A stretch of DNA of 64,000 nucleotides from Craterostigma plantagineum (lineage: Eukaryota; Streptophyta; Magnoliopsida; Lamiales; Linderniaceae): assembly GCA_027422505.1 (NCBI GenBank), contig JAPQWV010000050.1:1922001-1986000 (forward strand). Reading direction: 5' to 3'. Under the pieces are notes generated by a model. That model was given only the letters and a program-made list of their open reading frames with translations. It had not been told where the DNA came from and made no database searches. Each line of letters opens with the position of its first letter. Positions within the stretch are counted from its first letter, which is position 1. Position numbers and translations under genes: made by a program. Shown here piece by piece: positions 9,812-21,478 of the stretch.

Positions 9812-12431
9812 TTAATCTTCGTCATAATATGGTGGTAACTCAAAAAGAATCTCATTACCAAGGTCCTCTTGTTCCTCCTTTATCTGCTTCACCCAATCGA
9901 AAACAGATTCATCACAGAGACTTAAAATTATCCTACGAAGGGTATCAATATCTCCGATGCCTAATGGAAATTCCTTCAGATACTGCATCTCCACAAGCCA
10001 AAGTGTCTCAAGAGCGGGAAGGTTACTAGCCTCTACTCTCCAAGCCACAGCATCAGAAAAATAAAATTCCAGGTACTTTAATTTCTGAAATTGCCCTTCG
10101 ACCATGCACCACTCTTCCCCGACAAAGGATTTAGGGTATATATGAAGCACTTGGAGGTTCGGCAGCGAACCGATCACCGTCATGTCTTCCCAGCAGAGTC
10201 CACAACCTCTCAGAGACAATTCCTTCAGCGAGTTTGGGAAGGCGATGTTTTCCATGCGCAAATTGCAATTATGAAACTGTAGTTCCAAGGATCGAAGTTT
10301 ATGCAGAAGTGCAAGGTTGTTGAGGCAGAGCCGGTTAGTTCTTCGTCACCTCCTAAATGATATCTAGCCTTCAACTCGACTAGATTTGGGATCATTCTTA
10401 CGACTTCCTCCCTCCACTTCATGTTTTTAACCGTACCAAGTGTTTGTAGATTGTTCGGTACGATGAACTCGTCCGTCGGATCGGGCAACACGCCATTGGC
10501 TACATCCATTTTCCTAAGTTGTGGCAACTCCCATATTCTCGATAATAACTCTGTCCCTTTCCAAGTCCCACAGTGAAACACCTTTAGATTCCAAAGTAGA
10601 GAGATGGGGGACGGAGATACGTATTCTAACTTTCTGTTAGTTTTGATTGAAAGCCACGTCAGCTTCGTCGTGTGTGGGACTTCTACGATCCGGTCGTCCA
10701 ACTCTTTTATCAACCTAATGAATCTTGATTTGATATGCCGTGGATGCTTTGTGCTGCAATCATCGCACACCATGAGATTCATGACAGCCGTTGATGATGT
10801 CGAGCAATTGAGAACGACTTCGCTGATGCCAATCCTCTCCGTCGCCGTCGTCCTCGTTCCATCACGGCATACGAAGCATGAGCTCGCAGAGAAACTCCAA
10901 TCAATTGTTACATCTTCCATGTACCAAATGGTGAAAATGTTCTCTTTAAGAGACTCCTTGACGCACAGTTGCCTAAGGATATCGTGAACGCCGCAATATA
11001 TGATGCCCCCTATCGTCCCCAGCGTTCGAATGAAGATCATATTTCTGCCGATTAGATCTTCCAAGTATTCCATGGCAACTTCTTCCAATGTCTTATTATC
11101 ATTTCTGGCCGACGGCCGCACAATTCCCTCCGCAATCCAACACTCGACAAGCTCATACGCATGGATATCGCAGTCTTCGGGAAAATGCTTCAACCAAAGG
11201 AAGCATGCCTTTAAATGAATGGGCAGTTGATTGTAGCTGAGGTACAATATCCCCAAGCAGCTTTCCTCAATCTCCAAATGATAGAATGAGTTCACATCAT
11301 CTGCAACGGATTCCCAATATTCGCGGGTCATGTTATCAGGGTTTGAAAGGAGACCACCGACCACGACGAGCGTGAGGGGGAGCCCTCTGCAGTTCCTTGC
11401 GATCTTCTCGCAATCTCCTCCAAGTCGCTCGTCGACCTTTCCCCGTTTTTGCCAAAGGCTTTTTTGCTGAACAGTTTCCAACTGCTCTCCTCATCCAATA
11501 AACCCATCTGGTAACTGTTATTACGAGCGCTGCTTATACTGTCGGCTACGTTCATCAGCCTCGTCGTCACAATAATTCGACTTCCATTCTCATTATTCGG
11601 AAAAAAAGGCCGAAATTCTTCCCAAGCATCTGTACCCCAAACATCGTCCGTAACAATCAGATACCTTTGACCATATAACTTTTGGTACAAACGAGTTCCT
11701 AAATTGTCATCTTCACCATCAATAACTCCATCTTTTTTGAGACCCAAAAGAATATTATGCACGTCGTATTCTTGCGATAGAGTGATCCAAATACGAACGT
11801 CGAAGTGCTCAACGATGAGTTTCTTATCGAAGGTATTTCGAGCGAGGGTCGTCTTGCCAATACCTCCCATTCCTACGATAGGGATGACTTGTAGGCTACG
11901 CTCGTTCCCAGTGAGTCGTTCCATTATCTTCAACACACGATCTTTGAGCCCCACCGCCTTCTCACCGCTCGAATCAGAGGTTGCAAGAGGAGAGTTGCTA
12001 ATATGCGGTCGTCCTCGATCTGCCCCAATTCCATGGTCTTCCTCACCAAATTTCGTCAGCTCTTGATTTATCAATTCGATCTTTTCAATGAACAATTGCA
12101 GATCTTGATAGAACGACGAGCTCATCTTCTCACCGATCTGATCGTCGGGGAGTCCTTTAGTGCGCAGTCGATCTACGACATACTTGTCGATGAGATCATA
12201 CAAATCGTGCGCGACTTCAACGATCTGCAGTTTAACCGCCATCTCGCGGAGTAGTTCGTTGGTAGTTGGTTTTTTCGAGTGACTTTCGAGAAATTCTTGC
12301 AAGAAAGTGAGCTTCTGCTGTAACTCTTCGATCTGGGACATGTCGGGGATCATCCAACGGCGAGAAGGAAGAAGAACGTTGTCCAAAGAAGTCAAAAGAG
12401 AGAGCACAGACGCATAAGCTGCTACGGCCAT
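9812..12431 (-). pseudogene. CC-NB-ARC-LRR gene copy A, two frameshifts
   Basis: An R1-like plant intracellular immune receptor. The start MAVAAYAS at 12431 matches copies B and C. A coiled-coil N-terminus leads to the P-loop GMGGIGKTT, kinase-2 LIVTDDVW and RNBS-B SRIIVTTR. A one-base loss near 11405-11412 breaks the frame just before GLPL (GLPLTLVVVGG). The next frame runs through the VHD motif (a form of MHD) and into the leucine-rich repeats. A four-base loss near 10322-10332 breaks it again. The last LRRs continue to a stop at 9812. Both lesions were placed by alignment with copy B. The repaired length would be close to that of B. Probably a pseudogene, though the N-terminal CC-NB part stays open for about 365 codons. 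Confidence 0.88.
11851..11873 (-). promoter_or_regulatory. Candidate miR482/2118 target site, NLR copy A
   Basis: The P-loop codons read GGAATGGGAGGTATTGGCAA on the coding strand, the classic miR482/2118 target in plant NLR transcripts. Targeting is inferred from the conserved motif. Confidence 0.45.
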
Positions 12432-12515
12432 AACTATTTTGGGCAAATCTCTTTTTCGCTTTGGAGAAATGAATGTAGGAATTATATTGTATGAAGTGAA
12501 TGAGTGAACACACAA

Positions 12516-13131
12516 TTAGCTGACCTCACCTCACTCAGTATATATTGACTATTCAACTACTACACACAGAAGCCTTGTCTGAATTATGTTCAATTTAATT
12601 AAATCTTGTATTATCACGAGGTCGTCGAGCGAGGATTGGTAGGTAGAACGCATCTCATCAAAACATTTAAATGTAAGATGACTTTGGTCAATCGAAAGCA
12701 GCTAGAAAAACAATACACAACGTAGCAACCGCTATAGGAAGAATAATATTGTATTATCTGTTTTTTTCTATTCTGTTTGGGAAGCGATTTCAAGAAATGC
12801 TCTTAAAAAATATGTATATGTTTAGAATGGATTTATGTATGTAATGTCTTCGAGGGCTGGGTCTGCGTGTGGTGTGGAGTTTACGCACGTAATAATTGGT
12901 TTCGTAGTATAAGACTTGGTCAACGAATTCAAAAGTAGATAGACAGTTGCAGTACTTGCCAACATGGAGAAGAGTTATCTCTTTTGCGAAGCGATTCCAA
13001 CCGCACACTACCCATCACCCCGCGACCGCGGGCAGTCCACCAATTATTACAAATATAATTATATTATAATAGATGTCTAAATAATTAACTAAGTTTTTAT
13101 CTTTTCCTATTTTTAGATTTATTATTATGAC
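12516..13131. other. NLR copy A upstream region
   Basis: No gene. Sequence just upstream of the start is shared with copies B and C (GTGAATGAG, ATTAGCTGA, CTCAGTAATATA-like leader), so the promoter was duplicated with the gene. Confidence 0.45.
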
Positions 13132-13139
13132 CGGCTAAG

Positions 13140-13563
13140 TAGAGCTGTCAAACGGGCTGGCCCACCCCGGCCCGCCTCAGCTGGTTGGCGGGCTAGCGGG
13201 CTAATCCACTAACTATATTTTTTTGTTTTTTTGTAATTTCTCTATTTTATTTGTTTCGAATAACATTTAATAAATAATGTCGGAATATTCAACATAAATC
13301 ATTTATAATAGGTAGTATAAGTTGAATGACAAATAATTAGTAATAAATATTATTTATTTTAATTTTAAGTAGCTTACAAAACATATATAATATATATAAT
13401 AAATATAAATCACAGATAGCCAAACCCGCCCCACCCCGCCTCAACCCGTGGGCTGGCCCGTTTCCGCCCGCTTCTAAACGGGCCAATAATTGGCCAAACC
13501 ACCCTGCCTATTTTTCATGGTGGGGCGGGCAACCCGACGGGCTCGGCCCCTTTTGACGGCCTA
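13140..13563. mobile_element. hAT-type MITE, unit A copy
   Basis: The left end TAGAGCTGTCAAACGGGC and the inverted right end (TAGGCCGTCAAAAGGGGC when complemented) are flanked by the 8-bp duplication CGGCTAAG (13132-13139, 13564-13571), as expected for hAT. The 424-bp body is non-coding. The same insertion occurs in unit C (33653-34813), while unit B near 21150 has an empty site. Confidence 0.85.
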
Positions 13564-13619
13564 CGGCTAAGCCCGCCTAACGTGCTGCCTGTCGCCGCAA
13601 TCATTTCTCATGGAGATAT

Positions 13620-14408
13620 TGTACAAACATGTTTAATTATTATTATTTAATTATGGATAGTTATTACAAGTTTGGCTTTGGATTTCGAAAACCGATCATT
13701 TATCAATCAAATTCGATAAATAATAAACGACTAAATTAACATCGGATTTGGTGATATCGAAATCGAAATCCTTACATTTTCAAAACGGGTGATTTGGAGG
13801 AAACTCGGATTTCAATTCAAAATCCAAGTATCCAAACAGAGCATCAACGAGATGTATATGTGTAGAGTGGATATATAGAATTACTAGGGGTGACAATGGC
13901 GGGTTCGGGGCTGATAATAGACATACTGTCCTCATACCAAATTTTCGTTCTTAATATCATCCCTACTAATTCACCGCTTATGATGAATTGGTTTGAGGAT
14001 GGATAATCACCGTTCGGGGATCGGGTTCCCCATATTCATGTATATCCAATAAATTAATTTTTTTGCAGCAAAAAAAATAGACTAAGTAATATAGACAAAT
14101 TAGTATGTAATATGATATCGGAGTATTAAAAAAAATAATGTGATTGAAATATGACCGCATCGTGAAGAATATATATTGAGAGTAGAATATTTTCTTTTAA
14201 ATCCGATCATGAATATAAGAATGGCCTTTGAAAATTCTTGATTCAAATTACCTTTTCATATTATTTATTAATAAATCTAATCAGGGAATAGTGAAACCAT
14301 CATTTGATTCAAACGGGGCCGGGGATGGGTGGCAAACACGTTACCATCCCCATCCCGTCCCCACTCATTCATCAACGGGGAATCACCGTCAACTTTCCAT
14401 CCCAGTTT
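13620..14408. repeat. Inter-NLR spacer repeat, unit A
   Basis: Shared with about 21.2-23.35 kb and 34.86-37.4 kb, and inverted at 8.4-8.9 kb. It contains a dispersed MITE-like stretch starting near 13893 (GGGGTGACAATG) that is cut at 14408, where CASP-like intron sequence begins. Confidence 0.7.
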
Positions 14409-16383
14409 TGACCGTGTTAGTGATCTTACTAGTTATAAAAATATGGGAAAGAAACGTAAAAATTTGGGTACTTCAGGTGTTTTGACATCGTAGGTCGTGG
14501 TTTTCTTGGATTAGGGGAGGGACTTATGATGAACAAGACAAGGAAGCAATACCAGCAAATAATAAAAGCTGATTCAGCATCCAAAATAAAGACAAATATG
14601 CAAGCAACGTTTTTCCTAGGAATTCTAACACCCCAAAAAGGTTCATCGAAGGCCAATCTTTGAGCAACCGTTGGCATATCATATATGGACATAGCATCAC
14701 GAACATCTATCACATTGAAGGTATCCATAGGAATTGTGGCGCTAGCTAGTTAACATACATGACTTCGACGAAACCATTGTACAGATGTCTCTATATATCT
14801 AGTCTTCATTTCATTTTAAGTTCAATGTCACAGTTATTACATCAATACGGTTGCACCTCAAAACGCAAGAACTCAACATATGTGATTTTGTGTGTACTTC
14901 CACCCTAGCTCGCTTAACTCGACTGTTTTTATTCGGTGAAATCACTATCGCCGTCAATGCTGAAGAACAACCAAATTGGAAAGGAAAGAGATAACTCAAT
15001 TACACTTCAAAGACATAAAATGGGGAGAAGCCTAAAAAGTCCCCAATGTTTACCATGTAAACCAATTTAGTCCTCGATATTTCGTGGGACCAATTTTGTC
15101 CCCGATATTAACGAAAATGAACAGAATTGGTCACTCCGTCAGTCCGAGCGTCAATTTAGACGGGGATGCTATTTACAACGGCATTAGCGACGGATATTCC
15201 GTTTCTAAATGAAAAAGTTAAAAAAATGATAAATTAAAAATAAAAAAAAGGAAAAAATTCAAAAAATAAAGTAAGAAATTTAGAAAAAAAACAACAGAAT
15301 ATTACTAATAATTAAATAAAAAAGTGAAATAAAACTAAAATTAGAAAAAAAATATAAGTTACACATTAATAAAGAGGAAAAATCCGAAAAAAGGAAAAGA
15401 ACTAAAAAAATAGAGTAAAAAATTAAAAAAAAAGAGAATATTACTAATAAATTAAATAAAAAAATTAATAACAAAGAAAATAAAAAACTAAAATTAATAA
15501 AAAAAATGATAAATCTAAATTTAAGATTTAAAGAAAGGGAAAGTGAAAAATATATTAATTGTTAAAAACTAAATAAAAAGAAAAAAACAAATGTAAGGAT
15601 AAAAAATGCCTCTAAAAGTTTTACGAAGACCGTCCTTGCCAAGTTAATAAGGACATAATCGTTCCAGTTCTCGAATTTTTTTTTACAAATATACCGGGAT
15701 AATTGCATTGCCGTTAACTGGACAAAGATAAGATTGGAATTTATTTTAATTTCAGTTTTTATTTCATTCTATTATTATTTATTTATTTATTTAATTAATT
15801 AGTAATATTCCCTTGTTCTTTTTTTTTTTTTGAAGTTTTACTCTATTTTTTGATTTTTTCCTTTGTTGGAGTTTTCCTCATTTCTAATGTTTAATCTATC
15901 ATTTTTTTAACTTTTTCATTTGGCGACGGATATCCGTCGCTAATGCCGTCACAAATAGCATCGTCGTATAAATTGACGCTCGGACTGACGGAGTGACCAA
16001 TTTGGTTCATTTTCGATAACATCGGGGACTAAATTGGTTCACACGGTAGACAATGGGGACTATTTTAAGCTTTTGCCCGATATAAATTATTGCGAAAACT
16101 TAGAGGCATTGGCGCTGAAAATTTAGATGCAACCAGGCCATTAACTCAATAAAATATTACGTGGCACCTACCGATCCAATTTGCAGAAACCCGAAACAAA
16201 CGAAACGACAATCGCTCACCAGAAGGCCGTCATGGAGGGAAAATCGCTAGTGGTGCTCATGACGACGAGCATCACGGCGGCTAATAGGAACTGCGAAACA
16301 CGCAGAGCGAGTCCCCCGATGGTCCCGGGCATGGCGTGGAGATCCTTCATCCTCGCGCGCGGAAGGGGCGTATCGGCACCTCC
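14409..16383 (-). pseudogene. CASP-like 5A remnant: intron 1 and exon 1
   Basis: Bases 14409-15021 and 16080-16214 match intron 1 of the complete gene at 38352. Bases 16220 to about 16383 match exon 1 in an open frame ([20 protein letters not shown], then MSTTSDFPS) with the splice donor kept. Exons 2 and 3 are absent at the 14409 junction. A Mutator-like element splits intron 1. The N-terminal part of exon 1 is replaced by a short tandem repeat starting near 16391. No functional protein is possible. Confidence 0.75.
15022..16079. mobile_element. Non-autonomous Mutator-like element in CASP-like intron remnant
   Basis: The left end (about 200 bases from 15022) and right end (to 16079) are inverted copies sharing AGTCCCC, TCACTCCGTCAGTCCGAGCG and GCATTAGCGACGGATAT. 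Flanks are near-identical 9-bp duplications (ACATAAAAT, 15013-15021; ATATAAATT, 16080-16088). The uninterrupted site is seen in the complete CASP-like gene near 39470. The centre is an A-rich then T-rich imperfect palindrome without transposase. Length 1058 bp. Confidence 0.8.
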
Positions 16384-16390
16384 CTGCACT

Positions 16391-16510
16391 TATGCGCGAG
16401 AACCCTGATATAATGCGCGGGACCCGTGCTCTTGTGCGTACGGCCCTGCACTGATGCGCGGCGCCCCGGATCTAATGCATGGGGCTCTTGTGGATATATG
16501 CGCGGCACCC
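16391..16510. repeat. Degenerate 21-bp minisatellite, six units
   Basis: ATGCGCG or a near variant recurs at 16392, 16413, 16434, 16454, 16475 and 16498 (spacing 20-23), with CCC-rich linkers between. The array starts where similarity to CASP-like exon 1 ends. Confidence 0.65.
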
Positions 16511-16850
16511 CACACCAACGTGTGGGTACCATGAAGCATGACCGCGAGTTTTGTGATCCCAACTGGAAATTCGACACTCTCAAAGCCACACATCATCTCT
16601 TTGACACAATCACGTAATTTCGAGGGTTAAAATTCGTAATTCGAAACGAAAAAACTTACTATGAAGAGTTAGAGTCTTCTCAAGACTTGTTTCGCAGACT
16701 TCGAGCTCGGCTCGGCTTAGTGACGAAAATGAGGTTGTTTTCTCTCAGAGACGATGAAGAATAAATGATGGATCGATCTGGGTGGTTGTGGTAATTATTA
16801 TGTGCTGCTGTGCGTTTAAATGGCGATTTGTTTCTTTTATATAGATACAG
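16511..16850 (-). other. Possible 5' end of an unidentified minus-strand transcript
   Basis: The minus strand has TATATAAAAG near 16837, a leader-like stretch and a splice-donor-like AGTAAGTTT near 16655. A short frame then starts MMCGFESVEFPVGITKLAVM (16596) and runs into the minisatellite. This resembles a promoter and first exon cut from their gene. I do not recognise the peptide. Confidence 0.3.
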
Positions 16851-17029
16851 ATGTATGTATGTATATTTATTTTCTTTTTCTATTATTTTTAGTTAATAAA
16901 CAGGGTTTAAAGAAGATGGTTAACATTTAAATAAAATGAAGGACATTTCCAAAAAAACGTCGAGACTATTTTTTTAACATTGACCGAGGCAGGCTATTTT
17001 TTAAAAAATAAAAAACCCTCATTTATTGT

Positions 17030-17190
17030 TTCATTGGTTTGATTTTTAGTGGTAAACCAAGAATTGAAGAATAAGAAATCGTTTGGAGTGCGAACTGATT
17101 TCGGAGAGAGAGATCGTACTCGCAGAAGCTTAAACTGGGAAATCATTTTGATGTATCTGAGAATCTGTTTTTCGATGACCTACAATTTTT
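17030..17190. repeat. Copy of the S40-like gene 3' flank
   Basis: Matches about 7170-7370 minus an internal gap (shared GGTAAACCAAGAATTGAA, GTTTGGAGTGCGAACTGATT and CAGAAGCTTAAACT). No S40 coding sequence accompanies it here. Confidence 0.65.
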
Positions 17191-17199
17191 AACATAATT

Positions 17200-17831
17200 C
17201 ATCATCAAGGGCTTTCAGGAAATGTCCATTCCAGTTTGCCTTCGGCTTTCGAAAGCATGGCGAACTCGTTTTAATCCAACTACGAGACCTAATTTTATAT
17301 GGACCTTTTAAAAAACAAATAGACAACAAAGAAAAATAATGACATAAATTTCGAAACATCCCCGAGAAAGTTCGAGATTGAGCTCGACTGTCATGCTTGG
17401 AATCGAGCTTCACTCGACGCAACTCATCGAGTTCGCAAGTCGAGCTCGACCACGACCTCGAGTTGGACGTGTTCGACAATTCTGGAAAATCGAACCAAAG
17501 CATATCATTGTACAAAAAATAAATTCTAATGGTCAAGAACCACCTACTCATGGTCCGCCGTTTTTTGCTAAGCTCATGGTTTGAATTGTAACCGTTAACT
17601 CAAAGGTTCAAAACTGATTATGAACGTTTTGAACCATCAACCGTATTAACATTCTAGTTTCGAGCTATGCTTAGTCAGATCAACTGAAAATTAAATACCC
17701 CGAGAAATTAAATGTTTGCTACATGGTAGGAGCAATGCAATAAATTAGAAACAGTATTATTTGTAGCATAGCCCCGTCGCCGATGGCAAATAAGCTCACA
17801 GCTCGATGGTTTTGAAGGCGGCGGCCAACAA
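17200..17831 (-). pseudogene. CASP-like 5A remnant: 3' flank and part of exon 2
   Basis: Bases 17200-17690 match the 3' flank of the CASP-like gene. Exon 3 is deleted and intron 2 follows from about 17690. Bases 17771-17831 match exon 2, including codons for SLFAIGDG and the splice donor. Homology ends at about 17831, just left of NLR copy B, so this looks like a duplication breakpoint inside exon 2. Confidence 0.65.
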
Positions 17832-17951
17832 AAATTAATAACTGAGTCGGCGACGGAGGACTAATAACACTTACTTGTACTATGAGCTTTTATTACTAAC
17901 ACAGCACTGAGGACTAATAATTATACACCGTCGGGTAGAATGAATTCTCCC

Positions 17952-20636
17952 TCATCGTATGGTATCAGGCTGTAGATCATATAAGGCCGATGAGGGCTTG
18001 TATGGTATTATCTCAACAAGAATCTCATTACCAAGGTTGTCCTGTTCCTCCTTTATCTGCTTAACCCAATGGACGACGCATTCATTGCCGTTGTCCACGT
18101 CTATCCTACGAAGGGTATCACTATCTCCGATGCCTAATGAAAATTCCTTCAGATGTTGCATTCTTCTAAGGACAAGCATCTCAAGACCGGGAAGGCTACT
18201 AGCCTCTTCTCTCCAAGCCATAACATCTAACTCATCAAGTTCCAGGCACTTTAATTTCCGAAATTGCCCTTCGACCACGCACCACTCTTCCCCGACAAAG
18301 GCTTTCTCGTATATCCTAAGCACTTGGAGGTTCGGCAGCGAACCGACCACCGTCATGTCTTCCCAGCAGAGTCCACAACCTCCCAAAACCAATTCCTTCA
18401 GCGAGTTTGGGAAGGCGATGTTTTCCATGCGCAAAGTGCAATCAGGAAAACATAGTTTCAACGATCGAAGCTTATGCAGAAGTGCAAGATTTTTGAGGCA
18501 GTAGTAGCCATTTAGTTCCTCGTCACCTCCTAAACGATAGTAAGCCTCCAACTCGACTAGATTCGGGATCCTTCTTACGACTTCCTCCGTACACTTCATG
18601 TTTTCAACCGTGCCAAGTGTTTGTAGATTGTCCAATACGATGAACTCGTCCGTTGGATCGGGCAATATGAAACTGTATGCATTCATTTTCCTTAGTTGTG
18701 GCATCTCCCATATTCTCGATGATAGCACTGTCCCATCCACAATATCTTTACGCAAGACCATTAGATTCCAAAGTAGTGAGATGGGGGACGGAGATACGTA
18801 TTCCAAAAACGGCAGGTTCACCTTGTTTCTCAACCTATCGAATATGTCAATGTCGATTGAAAGCCACGTCAGCTTCGTCGTGTGTGGGATTTCTACGGTG
18901 TGGCCGTCCACCTTGTTTATCAACCTAATGAATCTTGATTTCATAAGCCGTGGATACTTTGAGCTGCAATCATCGCACACCATTTGATTCATGACAGCCG
19001 TTGATGATGTCGAGCAATTGACTTCGCAGACGCCAATCCTCTTCTCCGTCCTCGTTTCATCACGGCATACGAAGCATGAACTCGTGGAGAAATTCTCGTC
19101 AATTGTTAACATATCCATATTCCGAATGCTGAAAATGTTCTCTTTAAGAGATTCCTTGACGCACAGTTGCATCAGGATATCGTGGACGCCACAAGTTATG
19201 ATGTCCCCCATCTTCCCCAGCTCTCGAACGAAGATCATATTTCTGCCAACTAGATCTTCCATGTATTCCATGGCAACTTCTTCCAACGTCTTATTATCAT
19301 TTCTGGCCGACGGCCGCACAATTCCCTCCGCAATCCAACACTCGACAAGCTCATACGCATCGATATCGCAGTCTTCGGGAAATTTTTTCAGATAGAGGAA
19401 GCATGCCTTGAGATGAATGGGCAGGTGATTGTAGCTGAGGTACAATATCTGCAAGCAGTTCTCCTCAATCTCCAAATGATAGAATGAGTTCACATCATCT
19501 GCAGCTGAATTCCAATATTCGCGGGTCATATTATTAGGGTTTGAAAGGAGTCCTCCAACCACGACGAGCGTGAGGGGAAGCCCTTTGCAGTTTCTTGCGA
19601 TCTTCTTTCCAATCTCCTCTAATTCACTCGTCGGCCTTCCGCCGCTGTTGCAAAAGGCTTTTTCGCTAAATAATTTCCAACTGCTCTCCTCATCTAGTAA
19701 AGCCATCTCGTAACTGTTATTACGAGCGCTGCTTATACTGTCGGCTACGTTCATCAGCCTCGTCGTCACAATAATTCGACTTCTATTCTCATTATTAGGA
19801 AAGTACCGCTTAAAGTCGTCCCAAGCATCAATACCCCACACATCGTCCATCACGATCAGATACCTTCGACCACACAACTTTTGGTACACACGAGTTCCTA
19901 AATCATCGTCAGCACCATCAATAACTTTATCTTTTCTGAGACCCAAAAGAATACTCTGCACGTCGTATTCTTGCGATACCGTGATCCAAATACGAACGGT
20001 GAAGTGCTCAACGGTCCATTTGTCATCGAAGGTATTGCGAGCGACGGTCGTCTTGCCTATACCTCCCATTCCTACGATAGGGATGACTTGTAGGCTACGC
20101 TCGTTCCCAGTGAGTCTTTCCATTATCTTTATCACACGATCTTCGAGCCCCACGGCAGAAGCTTTGTCACCGCTCGAATCAGAGGTTGCAAGAGGAGAGT
20201 TGCTAATACGCGGTCGTCGTCGCTCTGCCCCAATTCCATGGTTTTCCTCTCCATATTTCGTCAGCTCTTGATTTATCAGCTCGATTTTTTCAATGAACAA
20301 TTGCAGATGTTGATAGAACGACGAGCTCATCTTCTCACCGATCTGATCGTCGGGGAGTCCTTTGGTGCGCTGCCGATCTACGATATACTTGTCGAATAGA
20401 TCTGCTAAATTGTGAACGACTTCAATGATCTGCAGTTTAACCGCCAGCTCGCGGAGTAGTTCGTTGGTAGTTGATTGCTTCGAGTGAATTTCGAGAAACC
20501 CTTGCAAGAAAGTGAGCTTCTGCTGTAGTGCTTCGATCTGGGACATGTCTGGGATCATCCATCGGCGAGAAGGAAGAAGAACGTTGTCCAAAGAAGTCAA
20601 AAGAGAGAGCACAGACGCATAAGCTGCTACGGCCAT
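17952..20636 (-). CDS. CC-NB-ARC-LRR disease-resistance protein, copy B (intact)
   Basis: An uninterrupted single-exon gene of 894 codons, an R1-type intracellular immune receptor. The start at 20636 (MAVAAYASVLS) is the first ATG and fits the family; the frame stays open upstream without an ATG. Residues 1-160 form the Rx-N-like coiled-coil region. NB-ARC follows: P-loop GMGGIGKTT (189-197), RNBS-A VRIWITVS, kinase-2 YLIVMDDVW (259-267), RNBS-B SRIIVTTR, GLPL (352-355), RNBS-D ACFLYLKKFPED (411-422) and VHD (484-486, in place of MHD). About 400 residues of leucine-rich repeats complete it, with LPNLQVLRIYEK, LRKLKCLEL and MLVLRRMQHLKEF style units. The P-loop codons form a candidate miR482/2118 site. 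CASP-like remnants flank it on both sides. As the only unbroken NLR here, it is the best candidate for function. Confidence 0.95.
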   Translation of the reverse strand: MAVAAYASVLSLLTSLDNVLLPSRRWMIPDMSQIEALQQKLTFLQGFLEIHSKQSTTNELLRELAVKLQIIEVVHNLADLFDKYIVDRQRTKGLPDDQIGEKMSSSFYQHLQLFIEKIELINQELTKYGEENHGIGAERRRPRISNSPLATSDSSGDKASAVGLEDRVIKIMERLTGNERSLQVIPIVGMGGIGKTTVARNTFDDKWTVEHFTVRIWITVSQEYDVQSILLGLRKDKVIDGADDDLGTRVYQKLCGRRYLIVMDDVWGIDAWDDFKRYFPNNENRSRIIVTTRLMNVADSISSARNNSYEMALLDEESSWKLFSEKAFCNSGGRPTSELEEIGKKIARNCKGLPLTLVVVGGLLSNPNNMTREYWNSAADDVNSFYHLEIEENCLQILYLSYNHLPIHLKACFLYLKKFPEDCDIDAYELVECWIAEGIVRPSARNDNKTLEEVAMEYMEDLVGRNMIFVRELGKMGDIITCGVHDILMQLCVKESLKENIFSIRNMDMLTIDENFSTSSCFVCRDETRTEKRIGVCEVNCSTSSTAVMNQMVCDDCSSKYPRLMKSRFIRLINKVDGHTVEIPHTTKLTWLSIDIDIFDRLRNKVNLPFLEYVSPSPISLLWNLMVLRKDIVDGTVLSSRIWEMPQLRKMNAYSFILPDPTDEFIVLDNLQTLGTVENMKCTEEVVRRIPNLVELEAYYRLGGDEELNGYYCLKNLALLHKLRSLKLCFPDCTLRMENIAFPNSLKELVLGGCGLCWEDMTVVGSLPNLQVLRIYEKAFVGEEWCVVEGQFRKLKCLELDELDVMAWREEASSLPGLEMLVLRRMQHLKEFSLGIGDSDTLRRIDVDNGNECVVHWVKQIKEEQDNLGNEILVEIIPYKPSSALYDLQPDTIR
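20050..20072 (-). promoter_or_regulatory. Candidate miR482/2118 target site, NLR copy B
   Basis: Coding strand GGAATGGGAGGTATAGGCAA spans the P-loop. It differs from copies A and C by one base in the T/A wobble position. Inference from the known target class. Confidence 0.45.
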
Positions 20637-20732
20637 AACTATTTTGGGCAAATCTCTGTTTCGCTTTGGAGAAATGAATGTAGGAATTATATTGTGTGAA
20701 GTGAATGAGAGAACACAATTAGCTGACTCCAC

Positions 20733-21469
20733 TCAGTAATATATTGACTACTCAACAACTACACACAGACAGAATCTTTGTCTGAATATTTAATTAATTA
20801 AATCTTTCGTTATCACGAGGATGATGATTACTTATTAGACGACTCGTCGAGCGAGGATTGGTAGGAGAACGCATCTCATCAAAACGTTTAAATATAAAAA
20901 AGACTTGGGTCAATCGGTACAAAAACAATATCCAACGTAACATACGCACAACAGGGAAGAATAATATTGTATTCTCTCTCTGTTTTCTATTCGCGAAGCG
21001 ACATCAGAAAATGCTCTTAAAATATGTTTAGAATGGATATGTGTACGTCCTGTCTGCAGTCTACCAATTATTAAAAATATAATTATATTATAATAAAGTC
21101 TAAATAGTTGTAGTATGTTTATATTTTTCCTATTTTTATATTTTTTTATGGACCGGCAAAGCACGGCCAACGCGCTGCCTGTCGCCGCAATCATTTCATT
21201 CATGGAGATATCGTACCAACGTGTTTAGTTATTATTATTTAATTACGAAAACTTATTACGAGTTTTGCTTTGTATTTCGAAAACGGATCATTTATCATTC
21301 AAATCCGATAAATAGAAAACGATTAAATTAACATCGAATTTGGATGATATCGAAATCCAAATCCTTACGTTTCCGAAACGGGTGATTTTAAGGAAACTCG
21401 GATTTTCAAATCGAAATCCAAGTATTCAAACAGATCATCAGCGGGGTGTATATGTGTAGAGTGGATATA
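20733..21469. other. NLR copy B upstream region and empty MITE site
   Basis: No gene. Leader and promoter are shared with copies A and C. Near 21150-21180 the sequence GACCGGCAAAGCACGGCC shows the unoccupied site of the hAT MITE found in units A and C. Spacer repeat follows from about 21200. Confidence 0.5.
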
Positions 21470-21478
21470 TATAATAAT

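Noticed and set aside
10604..12254. Plus-strand open frames opposite NLR copy A
   Set aside because: Antisense shadows of the coding sequence; the same occurs opposite copies B, C and D.
15280..15474. Leu/Phe-rich minus-strand membrane-like peptide
   Set aside because: It comes from the A-rich arm of a Mutator-like foldback.
20637..20732. Longer N-terminus of NLR copy B (32 extra residues)
   Set aside because: The upstream frame begins with GTG, not ATG; the first ATG at 20636 matches copies A and C.
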